Shown piece by piece: positions 45,271 through 53,737 of a stretch of DNA of 61,419 nucleotides. The DNA lies in the NCBI GenBank assembly GCA_030041095.1, contig JASHON010000196.1, positions 1 through 61,419 of the forward strand, given 5' to 3'. Each line of letters opens with the position of its first letter. The stretch's first letter is position 1. The notes under the pieces were generated by a model that was not told the origin of the DNA, ran no database searches, and saw only the letters and a list, made by a program, of their open reading frames with translations. A program made the translations under genes and the position numbers. The DNA is from Terriglobia bacterium (GTDB lineage: Bacteria; Acidobacteriota; Terriglobia; UBA7540).

Positions 45271-47232
45271 TCAGTGCTGCGTAATGGGGGCGCCGGGAAT
45301 ATTCGGCATACGATTCATATGACCAGAGACCGCATCGGTCAATTCGATGTGGTTAGCGGTGAGCACGGTTCCAGTCGCCTGCTCGAACTGCGTAATCGCC
45401 TGCGCGTAACCAGACTCTGCTGTGACAAGGTTCCCTTCAGCCTGCGTCAGGCTGTTTTGCATCTGAATGACGAGGGCCACCGTCGATTCTCCCACTTTAA
45501 ATTTCTTCTCCTCGTCAACATATTGTTCGCGGGCATAAGTCACCGCCTTTTGCGCCGCGTCGATACGCGCCTGTCCCTGGGTCAGTGCAATTTCCGCCTC
45601 GCGTACGGCCTGATCGATGGCGTTCACCTCCTGTTGATTCTCAGTTTGCAGCATGTGCTCTTCGAGCAGCGCGCGCGCCGCGTCCGCCTGAGCGGCGCGG
45701 TTGAGGATGGGCATTTCGAGCGTAAATCCTACCGAGTAATCGGGGTACTTGTTACGAAACATTTGAGAAAGCGCCTGCGATACACCGCCGGGAAGGTGTC
45801 CAATAATTGGAGGCGATTCCAGTTGCTCCAGGTTGGTTGGCGTGCCGAAAAGTACTTGTTGTCCGGCTAAGCCGCTTGGAGAATACGTGGCGAACGCGTC
45901 CAGCGTGGGTAGCAAAGAATTCCGGTTTGCCTTCAAAACGTAGCCTTCGTATCTCATATTCAGCCGGTTGATATCGATTTCCGGCCGATTCTTGTGGGCG
46001 ATGTCGAGGGCTGCCTGGACTGTGGGAATGCTGCCGGGAATCGGCTGAGGAAACTTGGTGGTCGGGTTGATGGTTACCGTCACCAGCGGGCCGCTCACCT
46101 GTTTCGCAATGTCGTCCTTGATCACTTCCTCTTCCTGGCGGTAAGTGGTTTGAGCGACGATCAGGTTCTGCTGAGCGGTGGCGAGCGACGACTCCGATTG
46201 GATCACATCGAGCGGAGCCAGAGTTCCGATCTTTACCTGTTCTTGATTTTCTTTGAGAAGCTCCTGATTATAGTCCACCGCTTCCTGGGCCACTCGCACC
46301 TGGGCTTTATCCTGGGCGAGCGCCCAGTAGTCATTTAACACCGTGCCGATAACCGATTGAAGTTGTTCGTTAAAGTAAGCCTTGGAAATCTTGATTTCGT
46401 TCTCGGCAATGCGGATGAACTTCGCGTTCGCGCGATAGCCGAAGCCGTTCAGGATGTTTTGCTCGATACCGACGGATAAACCGGTCACTACTTCCGGGTT
46501 GAACAGCGAGTCTGTGGTGTTCGTGGAGTAGCGCTCCCCGCCGGCCGTGATCGAATAGCTTGTGCCGGTTGGAAACTCCTGGCCGAAAAAGACGTCGTAG
46601 TAGCCGGTGTTTCCCGTCAGAAGGGAAACGCCGTTCAGCACGGCGTTGGGCAAGGGCAATACTCCGTATCCCCATCCCGCGGCAAAGCCTACCACCGGAT
46701 CAAACGACCCCACGGCCGAGGACTGACGGACGCTGATGGCGCCGGAAGCCGACCCGGCTCCGCCGGATGCGAAACTGGTCGGCGCAGTGGAAATCCCTCC
46801 GCCGAGTGCACCGGAGAACAGCGCATTGGAGCTAAACATTCCGTTGATGCCGCGTGTTGCCTGGCCGCTGGCTGCCCGCACCCGGTCGATATACGCATAC
46901 TTAGGGTTGTAGCGATCCACGGCGATGTTGAGATTATTCTCAATGGCCAGGGCAAGAGCATCATCCAAAGAAAGGTGCATCACTCCGTTTTGGATCAATT
47001 CGTACAAGAACGCCGTGTTCGCCATGCGAAACGCCGGCACGCGAGGCGGAACGTAAGGCCCGGCAAGGTTGGGAAACCATCGCGTGTGCGTGTAGGTGTT
47101 CCCGACGGCTTGCTGGAAAGTCAACGGCTTGTCAGGTTGACCCTGCGCGACGCACACGGGCACAGTTGTGAGGCAAATGAAAGCCGCGCCGATTGCCGCG
47201 CTTGCTTGCAAACGATTTCTTTTGTAACTCAT
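45271..47232 (-). CDS. TolC-family outer membrane efflux protein
   Basis: 653 residues with a signal peptide ([30 protein letters not shown]). It shows the TolC pattern of two long helical repeats: [47 protein letters not shown], then the second half with [20 protein letters not shown] and [21 protein letters not shown]. It is longer than E. coli TolC (471 mature residues), with a Gly/Ser-rich insert around 130-190. It forms the outer-membrane channel of an efflux or type I system; no inner-membrane partner is adjacent. AAAGGAA precedes the ATG. Confidence 0.88.
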   Translation of the reverse strand: MSYKRNRLQASAAIGAAFICLTTVPVCVAQGQPDKPLTFQQAVGNTYTHTRWFPNLAGPYVPPRVPAFRMANTAFLYELIQNGVMHLSLDDALALAIENNLNIAVDRYNPKYAYIDRVRAASGQATRGINGMFSSNALFSGALGGGISTAPTSFASGGAGSASGAISVRQSSAVGSFDPVVGFAAGWGYGVLPLPNAVLNGVSLLTGNTGYYDVFFGQEFPTGTSYSITAGGERYSTNTTDSLFNPEVVTGLSVGIEQNILNGFGYRANAKFIRIAENEIKISKAYFNEQLQSVIGTVLNDYWALAQDKAQVRVAQEAVDYNQELLKENQEQVKIGTLAPLDVIQSESSLATAQQNLIVAQTTYRQEEEVIKDDIAKQVSGPLVTVTINPTTKFPQPIPGSIPTVQAALDIAHKNRPEIDINRLNMRYEGYVLKANRNSLLPTLDAFATYSPSGLAGQQVLFGTPTNLEQLESPPIIGHLPGGVSQALSQMFRNKYPDYSVGFTLEMPILNRAAQADAARALLEEHMLQTENQQEVNAIDQAVREAEIALTQGQARIDAAQKAVTYAREQYVDEEKKFKVGESTVALVIQMQNSLTQAEGNLVTAESGYAQAITQFEQATGTVLTANHIELTDAVSGHMNRMPNIPGAPITQH

Positions 47233-47424
47233 TGCTATTCCTTTCCCTTAGACTAAAGAGTATCTACGAAAAATTCCGGTTCCAGGTTTCATGGATCGGC
47301 CCCGGAGAGCGTCAAGCGGGACTGAGAGAAGGTGTTGGGCGATTCCCTGTAATGTGACCTGGAGGTTATCGTACAAAAGTGTATCATGGGCATTGAGCCG
47401 CCAACACCGCCGTAAGAGAACGAC

Positions 47425-49071
47425 ATGCGAATAGCCTTGGCCCAAATCAACACCACAGTCGGCGATTTCGAGGACAATCGCCGCCGAATGGTTGCTTTCG
47501 CCCAACGCGCACTCGCGGAGCATGCTGACCTGGTGGTCTTTCCGGAGTTAGCGTTGTGTGGCTATCCGCCGCGCGACCTTATAGAGCGCCAGGATTTTGT
47601 CCGGCGCGCCGAAAGTGAGTTACTCCGACTGGCGCAAGCGCTGCCGCCACTTCCCGCTTGGGTCGGCTCCGTGCAGCGCTCCGAAGCTTCCCAAGGTAAA
47701 TCGGTCGCGGATATCGCGGCGTTGATTGAGGGCGGGAAGCTGAAGCTGACCTACGCCAAGGCGTTGCTTCCGTTTTACGACGTATTTGACGAATCGCGAT
47801 ACTTCGAGCCAGGGAACGCGACGGCCACGCATCTCGTTGGTGGCGAATGCGTGGGAATGACCATTTGCGAGGATATCTGGAACGACAAGAATTTCTGGAA
47901 GAGGCAATTCTATACGCGCGATCCGGTGGAGGAGACGGTGCGGGCGGGAGCGAGCGTTCTCGTCAATATCGCCGCGTCGCCATATTCTTGCGGCAAAATC
48001 GGGTTGCGAAGAGAGATGCTGCGCGCCATTGCGCGCGAGCGTGGGATTCCCGTTGTTTACGTCAACCTGGTGGGCGGGAATGACAGCTTGGTTTTCGATG
48101 GCTCGAGTTGCGCCCTGAACGCGCGAGGCGAGGTGTGCGCGCAGGCGTGCTCTTTCGAAGAGGACTTGGTCATTTTCGATACGGATTGCGCGACGTCGTC
48201 GATGCACTCTCAGCCCGGCTCGGAAATCGAGTCGGTGTTTAAGGCGCTCGTGTTGGGAGTCCGCGATTATATGCACAAATGCGGATTCGACAAGGCCATT
48301 GTTGGGTTGAGCGGCGGGATTGATTCTTCCGTCGTAGCCGCTATCGCCGCGCAAGCGCTCGGCCGGGAAAAGGTGTGGGGCATCAGCATGCCCGGCCCTT
48401 TCACTTCAGAGGCGAGCATTACCGACGCAAAGCAATTGGCGGCAAACCTCGGTATCTGCTTCCGGGCCATCCCCGTCACTTCCATTTACGAAAGTTACTT
48501 GAGCGCGCTCGATCCGGTGTTTAGCGGGTTGGCACGCGACGCCACGGAGGAGAACATTCAGGCGCGAGTGCGAGGCAACATCCTCATGGCGCTCTCCAAC
48601 AAGTATGGCGCTCTGGTCCTGAGCACCGGCAACAAATCCGAGTTAGCCGTTGGCTATTGCACCCTCTATGGAGACATGGCCGGCGGGCTGGCCGTCATCG
48701 GAGATGTTCCCAAGACCATGGTCTACGAGCTGGCGCGTCATATTAATGCCGCAGCCGGCGATGGTCCCATTCCTAAGGCGTGCCTCGATAAACCGCCTTC
48801 CGCGGAGTTGCGGCCGGGCCAGACAGACCAGGATACTTTGCCTCCCTACGAGGTTTTGGATACGATCCTGCGCGCTTTTATCGAAGAGAGCCTGAGCGCG
48901 GAAGAAATCGTTTCGCGTTACTCTCTAGACCCCGAGACGGTGCGCCAGACCCTGCGCCTTGTCTCGCGGGCTGAGTACAAGCGCCAGCAGGCCGCCCCCA
49001 CGCTCAAGGTCACCGTGAAAGCCTTCGGCATCGGCCGGCGCTTTCCCATTGCGCAGCGGTTCATTCTTTAG
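47425..49071 (+). CDS. nadE: Glutamine-hydrolysing NAD+ synthetase
   Basis: 548 residues of the two-domain type. The N-terminal nitrilase-like glutaminase has the triad E41 (VFPELALCGYPP), K112 (KLTYAKALLP) and C148 (MTICEDIWND). The C-terminal synthetase has the PP-loop SGGIDSS (about 296-302), STGNKSELAVGYCTLYGDMAGG and the KPPSAELRPGQTDQD. It makes NAD from nicotinic acid adenine dinucleotide with glutamine nitrogen. It is divergent from tolC, and its stop lies 1 base from that of the convergent ABC permease gene. Confidence 0.94.
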   Translation: MRIALAQINTTVGDFEDNRRRMVAFAQRALAEHADLVVFPELALCGYPPRDLIERQDFVRRAESELLRLAQALPPLPAWVGSVQRSEASQGKSVADIAALIEGGKLKLTYAKALLPFYDVFDESRYFEPGNATATHLVGGECVGMTICEDIWNDKNFWKRQFYTRDPVEETVRAGASVLVNIAASPYSCGKIGLRREMLRAIARERGIPVVYVNLVGGNDSLVFDGSSCALNARGEVCAQACSFEEDLVIFDTDCATSSMHSQPGSEIESVFKALVLGVRDYMHKCGFDKAIVGLSGGIDSSVVAAIAAQALGREKVWGISMPGPFTSEASITDAKQLAANLGICFRAIPVTSIYESYLSALDPVFSGLARDATEENIQARVRGNILMALSNKYGALVLSTGNKSELAVGYCTLYGDMAGGLAVIGDVPKTMVYELARHINAAAGDGPIPKACLDKPPSAELRPGQTDQDTLPPYEVLDTILRAFIEESLSAEEIVSRYSLDPETVRQTLRLVSRAEYKRQQAAPTLKVTVKAFGIGRRFPIAQRFIL

Positions 49072-49072
49072 G

Positions 49073-49897
49073 TTACAGATCCCTCTGGCCAAAATAGCGC
49101 AGCGCGAGCGCCAGGGCGACCGCAAGGTACACGGCAGCGTATCCGATCATGGTGTGGCTGGGAACCGAAGCATTTGAGAAGGGCGATAGCCGCAGCGCGC
49201 CAACGACGGGCGATTGCATATCGTAGGCGGCGCGACGCCACAGGGATTCGCTCGGCATGATGAGGCTGGCGATAACACCGACGTCCACAGCATGGACGCT
49301 CCGGGTGAGCGCTCCCACCTGTTCGACCCAGCCGCCGAGGAACGCCATGCCAAAGAGCCCCAGAACAATGACGCCGTTAGTGAGTGTTGAGAACGCGGTG
49401 CCGCACAATAGCGTCACGTTAAGCATGAGCAGACTTTCCAGCCAGATCAGCGCCGCGCCACTCGCAAGATGCAGAGCCGTGGCGCCGCTCGCCGCATAGG
49501 CGATGACCGTGACGCCGCCCAGCATGATAGCAAGATACGCAGACATCATGCCGACATAGCCAAGCCATTTGCCGAGAAGCAATTCACTGCGCCGGATCGG
49601 TTTGGTCGCGACGGCGTGAATGGCGCCTGAAGCGATCTCGCCGGAAAGCGCGTCCGATGAAGCAAGCACGGTCATCACCATCGTCAGGAGATCGACGGCA
49701 TAAAGACCAACCATGAGCAAAGCGTTCGGAACTTGCCCGCGAATGAGGCTGGGGGCTCTGGCCATGCTTTTCGTCTGGAAGCGCATGCCGAGCCCGAAAA
49801 GGATGAGGAAGGCCGCGCCTGTGACCAACGCCATCCACACCATTTTCTTTCGCACCGCTTCGCGGAAAGCGGCGCCGGCCACGATCCAGACGCCCAT
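49073..49897 (-). CDS. ABC-2 type transporter permease
   Basis: 274 residues with about six transmembrane helices and an ABC-2 pattern (FREAVRKKMVWMALVTGAAF, SDALSGEIASGAIHAVATKP IRRSELLLGKWLGY). ATG 49897 is preferred, with GGAGG 6 nt upstream; it overlaps the ATPase stop in TGATG. A GTG directly before it is also in frame. With the ATPase it would form an exporter; the substrate is not predictable. Confidence 0.85.
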   Translation of the reverse strand: MGVWIVAGAAFREAVRKKMVWMALVTGAAFLILFGLGMRFQTKSMARAPSLIRGQVPNALLMVGLYAVDLLTMVMTVLASSDALSGEIASGAIHAVATKPIRRSELLLGKWLGYVGMMSAYLAIMLGGVTVIAYAASGATALHLASGAALIWLESLLMLNVTLLCGTAFSTLTNGVIVLGLFGMAFLGGWVEQVGALTRSVHAVDVGVIASLIMPSESLWRRAAYDMQSPVVGALRLSPFSNASVPSHTMIGYAAVYLAVALALALRYFGQRDL

Positions 49898-50835
49898 CAC
49901 AGGCCTCCATCCGGACCGACGATTTGTACGAAAAGGTCTTCGAGCGAAAGATGCTGCGGTGTGACTTCGTAAACGTTCGCGCCGCCCGCGACGAGGTATC
50001 GAATGATTTCGGGAATGGATTCGCTCGAAATCACACTGAAGGATAGCTCTCCATCATGGAGCTGAATCCCTTTCGCCCAGCGCTCGAGCCCGGCCAGCAT
50101 TTCCGGCCGCAGGTTTCCCGCGCGTATGCGGAAGCTTGTGGCGTTTTCGCCGTTGGGCTGAAGGCTCCGGGTTTCAATGACCTCGCCGTGCTTGATGAAG
50201 GCAACCCGATCGCAGGTGACTTCGACTTCGCCGAGAAGGTGGGAATTCAGAAAGACCGCCGCGCCCCGGCTGCGCTCCGCTTTGATAATGTCCCGCACCA
50301 GCCGCCTGCCTGCAGGATCGAGCCCGGAAGTGGGCTCATCCAGAATGATCAGGTCCGGCTTGTTGAGCAGCGCCTGCGCGAGTCCGATGCGTTGCATCAT
50401 TCCCTTGGAAAAATCTCGCAGACGCCTGCGGCGATGCGGCGCGAGGCCTACCAGTTCCAGCAGTTCGGGCACGCGCCGGTAAAGCTCGGAACCTGCCATG
50501 CCGTAAAGCCGGCCGTGAAAGAGCAACAGCTCCTCGGCGCTTAGCCAATCGTAAAAGCGGAAATGTTCCGGAAGAAAGCCGACCTTACGCCGCGCCTCCA
50601 CATTTCCCGCCGGGAATCCGAGGATGCGCGCTTCACCACCCGTCGGCGTAACCAGCCCCAGGAGCATTTTCACCGACGTGCTCTTTCCTGCGCCGTTCGG
50701 ACCCAGGAACCCAAACGCTTCTCCAGGCGATACTTCAAGTGTGAGGCTCTTTACGGCAACCTTTTCCCCAAACAATTTTCGGAGGAAGCGGGTTTGAATG
50801 GCGGGAGAGCCGGATGACTTACATGTGCTGGCCAT
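49897..50835 (-). CDS. ABC transporter ATP-binding protein
   Basis: 312 residues: Walker A GPNGAGKST (45-53), Q-loop region GFLPEHFRFYDWL, an unusual signature DFSKGMMQRIGLAQALL in place of LSGGQ, Walker B LIILDEPTSGLD, and the H-loop VFLNSHLLGEVE. The last 90 residues are the C-terminal regulatory region seen in ABC-2 drug or polysaccharide exporters (GldA/CcmA-like). It overlaps the permease gene by one base (TGATG). Confidence 0.9.
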   Translation of the reverse strand: MASTCKSSGSPAIQTRFLRKLFGEKVAVKSLTLEVSPGEAFGFLGPNGAGKSTSVKMLLGLVTPTGGEARILGFPAGNVEARRKVGFLPEHFRFYDWLSAEELLLFHGRLYGMAGSELYRRVPELLELVGLAPHRRRRLRDFSKGMMQRIGLAQALLNKPDLIILDEPTSGLDPAGRRLVRDIIKAERSRGAAVFLNSHLLGEVEVTCDRVAFIKHGEVIETRSLQPNGENATSFRIRAGNLRPEMLAGLERWAKGIQLHDGELSFSVISSESIPEIIRYLVAGGANVYEVTPQHLSLEDLFVQIVGPDGGL

Positions 50836-50981
50836 TATGAGAAGGGGTTTCGAAATTCGAGAGCGCCAAGTTGACAGCCGTGCCAGAAGTTCTCACTTCT
50901 CATACGGCAGCAGTGTGCGGCGTATGAGTGCGCTCAACAACCCTGTGCCGGTCCTCTTCCGGGCTCAGGCTCGCGATTCGG

Positions 50982-52178
50982 TTAGCTCAGCGAGCCCGCA
51001 AGCGCCACGGCATTGGCGGAATTCCCGGCGCCCATCAGCGAATAGATGATGCCATCTTTCACCCAGATCAAAGTGTACCGCGGCGGCTGGCCATGGAACG
51101 AATTTCCCGTGATCAGCGTCCCATCGACGCCGTCTACGGCCACTTGAGCGGCAGATCCCGCACGGCTGGGAACCGGTACGACGAGCGTGGACGTCCAATC
51201 AACCGTCTGGCAAAACTCCTGAGCTTCATTTGCCGTCATTCCCGCCGCCTGCAGCGCGATTTCCGCCAACTGGCTGATATCCATACCGGGCGGCACGCTG
51301 ACGACTGGGCTGGGCACTTCCACCATCATCATGCAACCGATCGCGCTGATTTTCTGACGCCCTTGAGCGCTTCCTTGCGGCCCAACGGTATGTTGCTCGC
51401 CGTAATCGGCGCAGTTTCCATACCGAATGAATACGCCTTTACCAATGTGGACAGCAACGGTGGCGCCATTCACTGAGGCGGGAATCTGCAGGTCAGGCCG
51501 CCCCAGCTCGTTCATCACTTCCTGCAATCTCTCCTGGTTCAGTGTCATCACATAAGCCTGCTCGCCTTCGACGGCAATCTGGGGCGGCGTGGGTTCGCTT
51601 GCCAAAGTTCGGACCGTAAAACCGGCAAGCTTGCTGGCCTGCGACGCGTTTGACACCGTTACGGGCTTGCCCGGAGAGAGCGTTTCGACCACCTGGTCTG
51701 AGAGTAGTTGGCGAATAGTTGCCTGAGTGTTGGGCCCGGGCGCAACAGCGAAATCGACTGGGACCACGGTCACCCTTTTTACTCGGAGCATATCCAGCAC
51801 GCGCTGGCCCCAAGTGCGAGCGGGCGCAAACGAAACGAGAATCACAGCAAGCGCCGTAAGTGCGGCGCCGCCCCAGGCGGGAAATGGATGAGCGGAGAAG
51901 ACGCGTGCCGCGCCCTTGAGCCAGCTTCGTGAGGGGACTTCCGTCTCTTTCGGCGCTTCAAACTGCGCGAGCCCCTGCTGAGGGCTCGTCGAAACATCGC
52001 CACGCGGCTCGAGGGCAGCCAGTGCGTGACGTACGCGCTCCGCTTCCGCCGCCATCGTTTTCAGCCGCTCCCGGCATCGCGCGCACGAGCCGAGATGTTC
52101 CTCAGCGTGCTGCAGTTCATTCGGTCCCAGTTCGCTATCGATTTTGGCGCGCAACATCACGTCGGAAAGGCAGTTCAT
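50982..52178 (-). CDS. Anti-sigma factor with zinc finger and long periplasmic domain
   Basis: 398 residues. The N-terminal zf-HC2 zinc-binding anti-sigma domain (H28-x3-C-x2-C in HLGSCARCRERL) is followed by a transmembrane helix (about 103-120, WGGAALTALAVILVSFAPA). A periplasmic part of about 270 residues has no domain I recognise (VIRYGNCADYG region, AGMTANEAQEFCQTVDW). It would hold the ECF sigma factor at the membrane until an envelope signal arrives. It overlaps the sigma gene by ATGA (52175-52178). Confidence 0.83.
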   Translation of the reverse strand: MNCLSDVMLRAKIDSELGPNELQHAEEHLGSCARCRERLKTMAAEAERVRHALAALEPRGDVSTSPQQGLAQFEAPKETEVPSRSWLKGAARVFSAHPFPAWGGAALTALAVILVSFAPARTWGQRVLDMLRVKRVTVVPVDFAVAPGPNTQATIRQLLSDQVVETLSPGKPVTVSNASQASKLAGFTVRTLASEPTPPQIAVEGEQAYVMTLNQERLQEVMNELGRPDLQIPASVNGATVAVHIGKGVFIRYGNCADYGEQHTVGPQGSAQGRQKISAIGCMMMVEVPSPVVSVPPGMDISQLAEIALQAAGMTANEAQEFCQTVDWTSTLVVPVPSRAGSAAQVAVDGVDGTLITGNSFHGQPPRYTLIWVKDGIIYSLMGAGNSANAVALAGSLS

Positions 52179-52756
52179 AAATCCTCCTTGTAACGCTTCC
52201 GGAATGCGGCTTCAGCGCGAATCAGCATCACGCCGATCGAGCCGGATTCCGCGTTCAAGATCTGGGCCAGTTCTTTGTAGGAAAAACCGCTAGCGCGCAG
52301 AATGAGGAGTTGCGCTTGAGCGGGGCGAAGCGTGGCAAGCACTGAGCGCACCAGCACGCGCCTTTCGGCGCGCAGAACGTCCTCCAAGGGATTCGGGCCG
52401 TCGAGATTTTGAGCCTGTGCGGCTGCGCGTTCGTAGCGCCGCCGGCGGGCCGTGGCGCGCAGAGCGTCAATTCCCAGGCGCGTTGCCGTGCGGTAAAGCC
52501 AGCCACCCGCATTCCCTTCCTTTGCCGTAATAGAAATCCCTCGCTGATAAAACCTCCAAAAAACGTCATTCGCCAGCTCTTCGGCCTGGGAAACATCTCC
52601 GACGAGCCGGTATAAGACGCTCACCACGCGGCCGTAGTTCTTCAAAAAGAATTCCCGGAAGGCAGCTTCAGAATCCGCCGAATCCCCGCGCACGCCTGCT
52701 GTCTCCTCAGTGAACGTTCCCAGTCCGTTCAAGCCGCCTTGCGCAACCGCGGGCAT
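52175..52756 (-). CDS. ECF-type RNA polymerase sigma factor
   Basis: ATG 52756 is chosen because CGGAGG lies 6 nt upstream; a TTG further upstream is also in frame. 193 residues: region 2 (FREFFLKNYGRVVSVLYRLV to WRFYQRG, GGWLYRTATRLGIDALR) and region 4 (VRSVLATLRPAQAQLLILRA SGFSYKELAQILN). It redirects RNA polymerase to a small regulon, possibly including the ABC exporter just downstream. It is coupled with its anti-sigma factor. Confidence 0.88.
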   Translation of the reverse strand: MPAVAQGGLNGLGTFTEETAGVRGDSADSEAAFREFFLKNYGRVVSVLYRLVGDVSQAEELANDVFWRFYQRGISITAKEGNAGGWLYRTATRLGIDALRATARRRRYERAAAQAQNLDGPNPLEDVLRAERRVLVRSVLATLRPAQAQLLILRASGFSYKELAQILNAESGSIGVMLIRAEAAFRKRYKEDL

Positions 52757-52969
52757 CTGAAGCCTCCGGGCAATCTCTAACTCATAACGTCTCTCGCACG
52801 CGCGATGTGACAAGGCGGCAGTGAGAACCTGGCACAAAAAAACGAAATTGGAACCGCGTAACGGCCCTGGACGGCTGCTGAGCTCCGGGTCGTGAATAAC
52901 TGTTGGCGGTAATCTACGGACATGAACGCAGCAAGTCCGGCCAGCCCCGCTCGAGCTGACATGAGCAAT

Positions 52970-53737
52970 CTACGCGGACGTTTGTGTGGCGAAAGCTCTT
53001 CGGTCGAGCCAGTTGGCCAGGTTCTGGAAGATCTTCAGACCATCCTGAGAATAGTGGGCGGGAAGGGAAGCGCGTTCGGGATGCGGCATGAGTCCTAGCA
53101 CTAATCCCTTTGAATCTACGACTCCTGCAACTCCGCCGGCAGCGCCGTTTGGATTGTCAGGATAGGCATCGGTCGGCCTGCCCGATCGATCCGCGAACCT
53201 CAACGCTACGTGCTTGGCCGGCAGACTCTTTGCGTTCGGAAACAGTGGCCTTCCCTCGCCATGAGCGGAAGGCATTTCAAGAATCGTCCCCACAAGTCCT
53301 TCCGTCCAGACGCAACGAGCCGAAGAGACAAGAAGCCTCACTTTGCGATCCTCAAAATGCGCCGATTGGTTATCCACCAGCGCCATGTCACGCTGGCCCA
53401 TCGAGCGCGACGGAAGAATGCCGGCTTCCACCAGCACTTGAAAGCCGTTGCATATACCGAGTAGCGGTTTGCCGGAATCAAGGAATTTGTGGAGTTGGCC
53501 GGCTAGCTCTGCGACGAGCAGCGCGCCGAAGACTCGCCCTGCCCCAAGATGATCTCCGTAAGAGAAGCCGCCTGGAATGATAGCTGCCTGAAAACTTTCC
53601 AGGCGCGTCTGGCCGGCAGCCAAATCATACAGCAGGACGAGTTCCGCGCGCCCACCTGCACGCTCCACGGCCGCGGCGGTCTCCTCGTGGCAATTCGTTC
53701 CCGGCGCGTAAAGGATTGCGACGAAAGCCGGGTTCAT
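52970..53737 (-). CDS. purQ: Phosphoribosylformylglycinamidine synthase, glutaminase subunit
   Basis: 255 residues of class I glutamine amidotransferase: nucleophile C96 in LLGICNGFQVL, oxyanion region IIPGGFSYGDHLGAGR, and His/Glu in LMPHPERAS near the C-terminus. It supplies ammonia to PurL for the fourth step of purine synthesis. It overlaps the purL gene by ATGA (53734-53737). Confidence 0.94.
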   Translation of the reverse strand: MNPAFVAILYAPGTNCHEETAAAVERAGGRAELVLLYDLAAGQTRLESFQAAIIPGGFSYGDHLGAGRVFGALLVAELAGQLHKFLDSGKPLLGICNGFQVLVEAGILPSRSMGQRDMALVDNQSAHFEDRKVRLLVSSARCVWTEGLVGTILEMPSAHGEGRPLFPNAKSLPAKHVALRFADRSGRPTDAYPDNPNGAAGGVAGVVDSKGLVLGLMPHPERASLPAHYSQDGLKIFQNLANWLDRRAFATQTSA

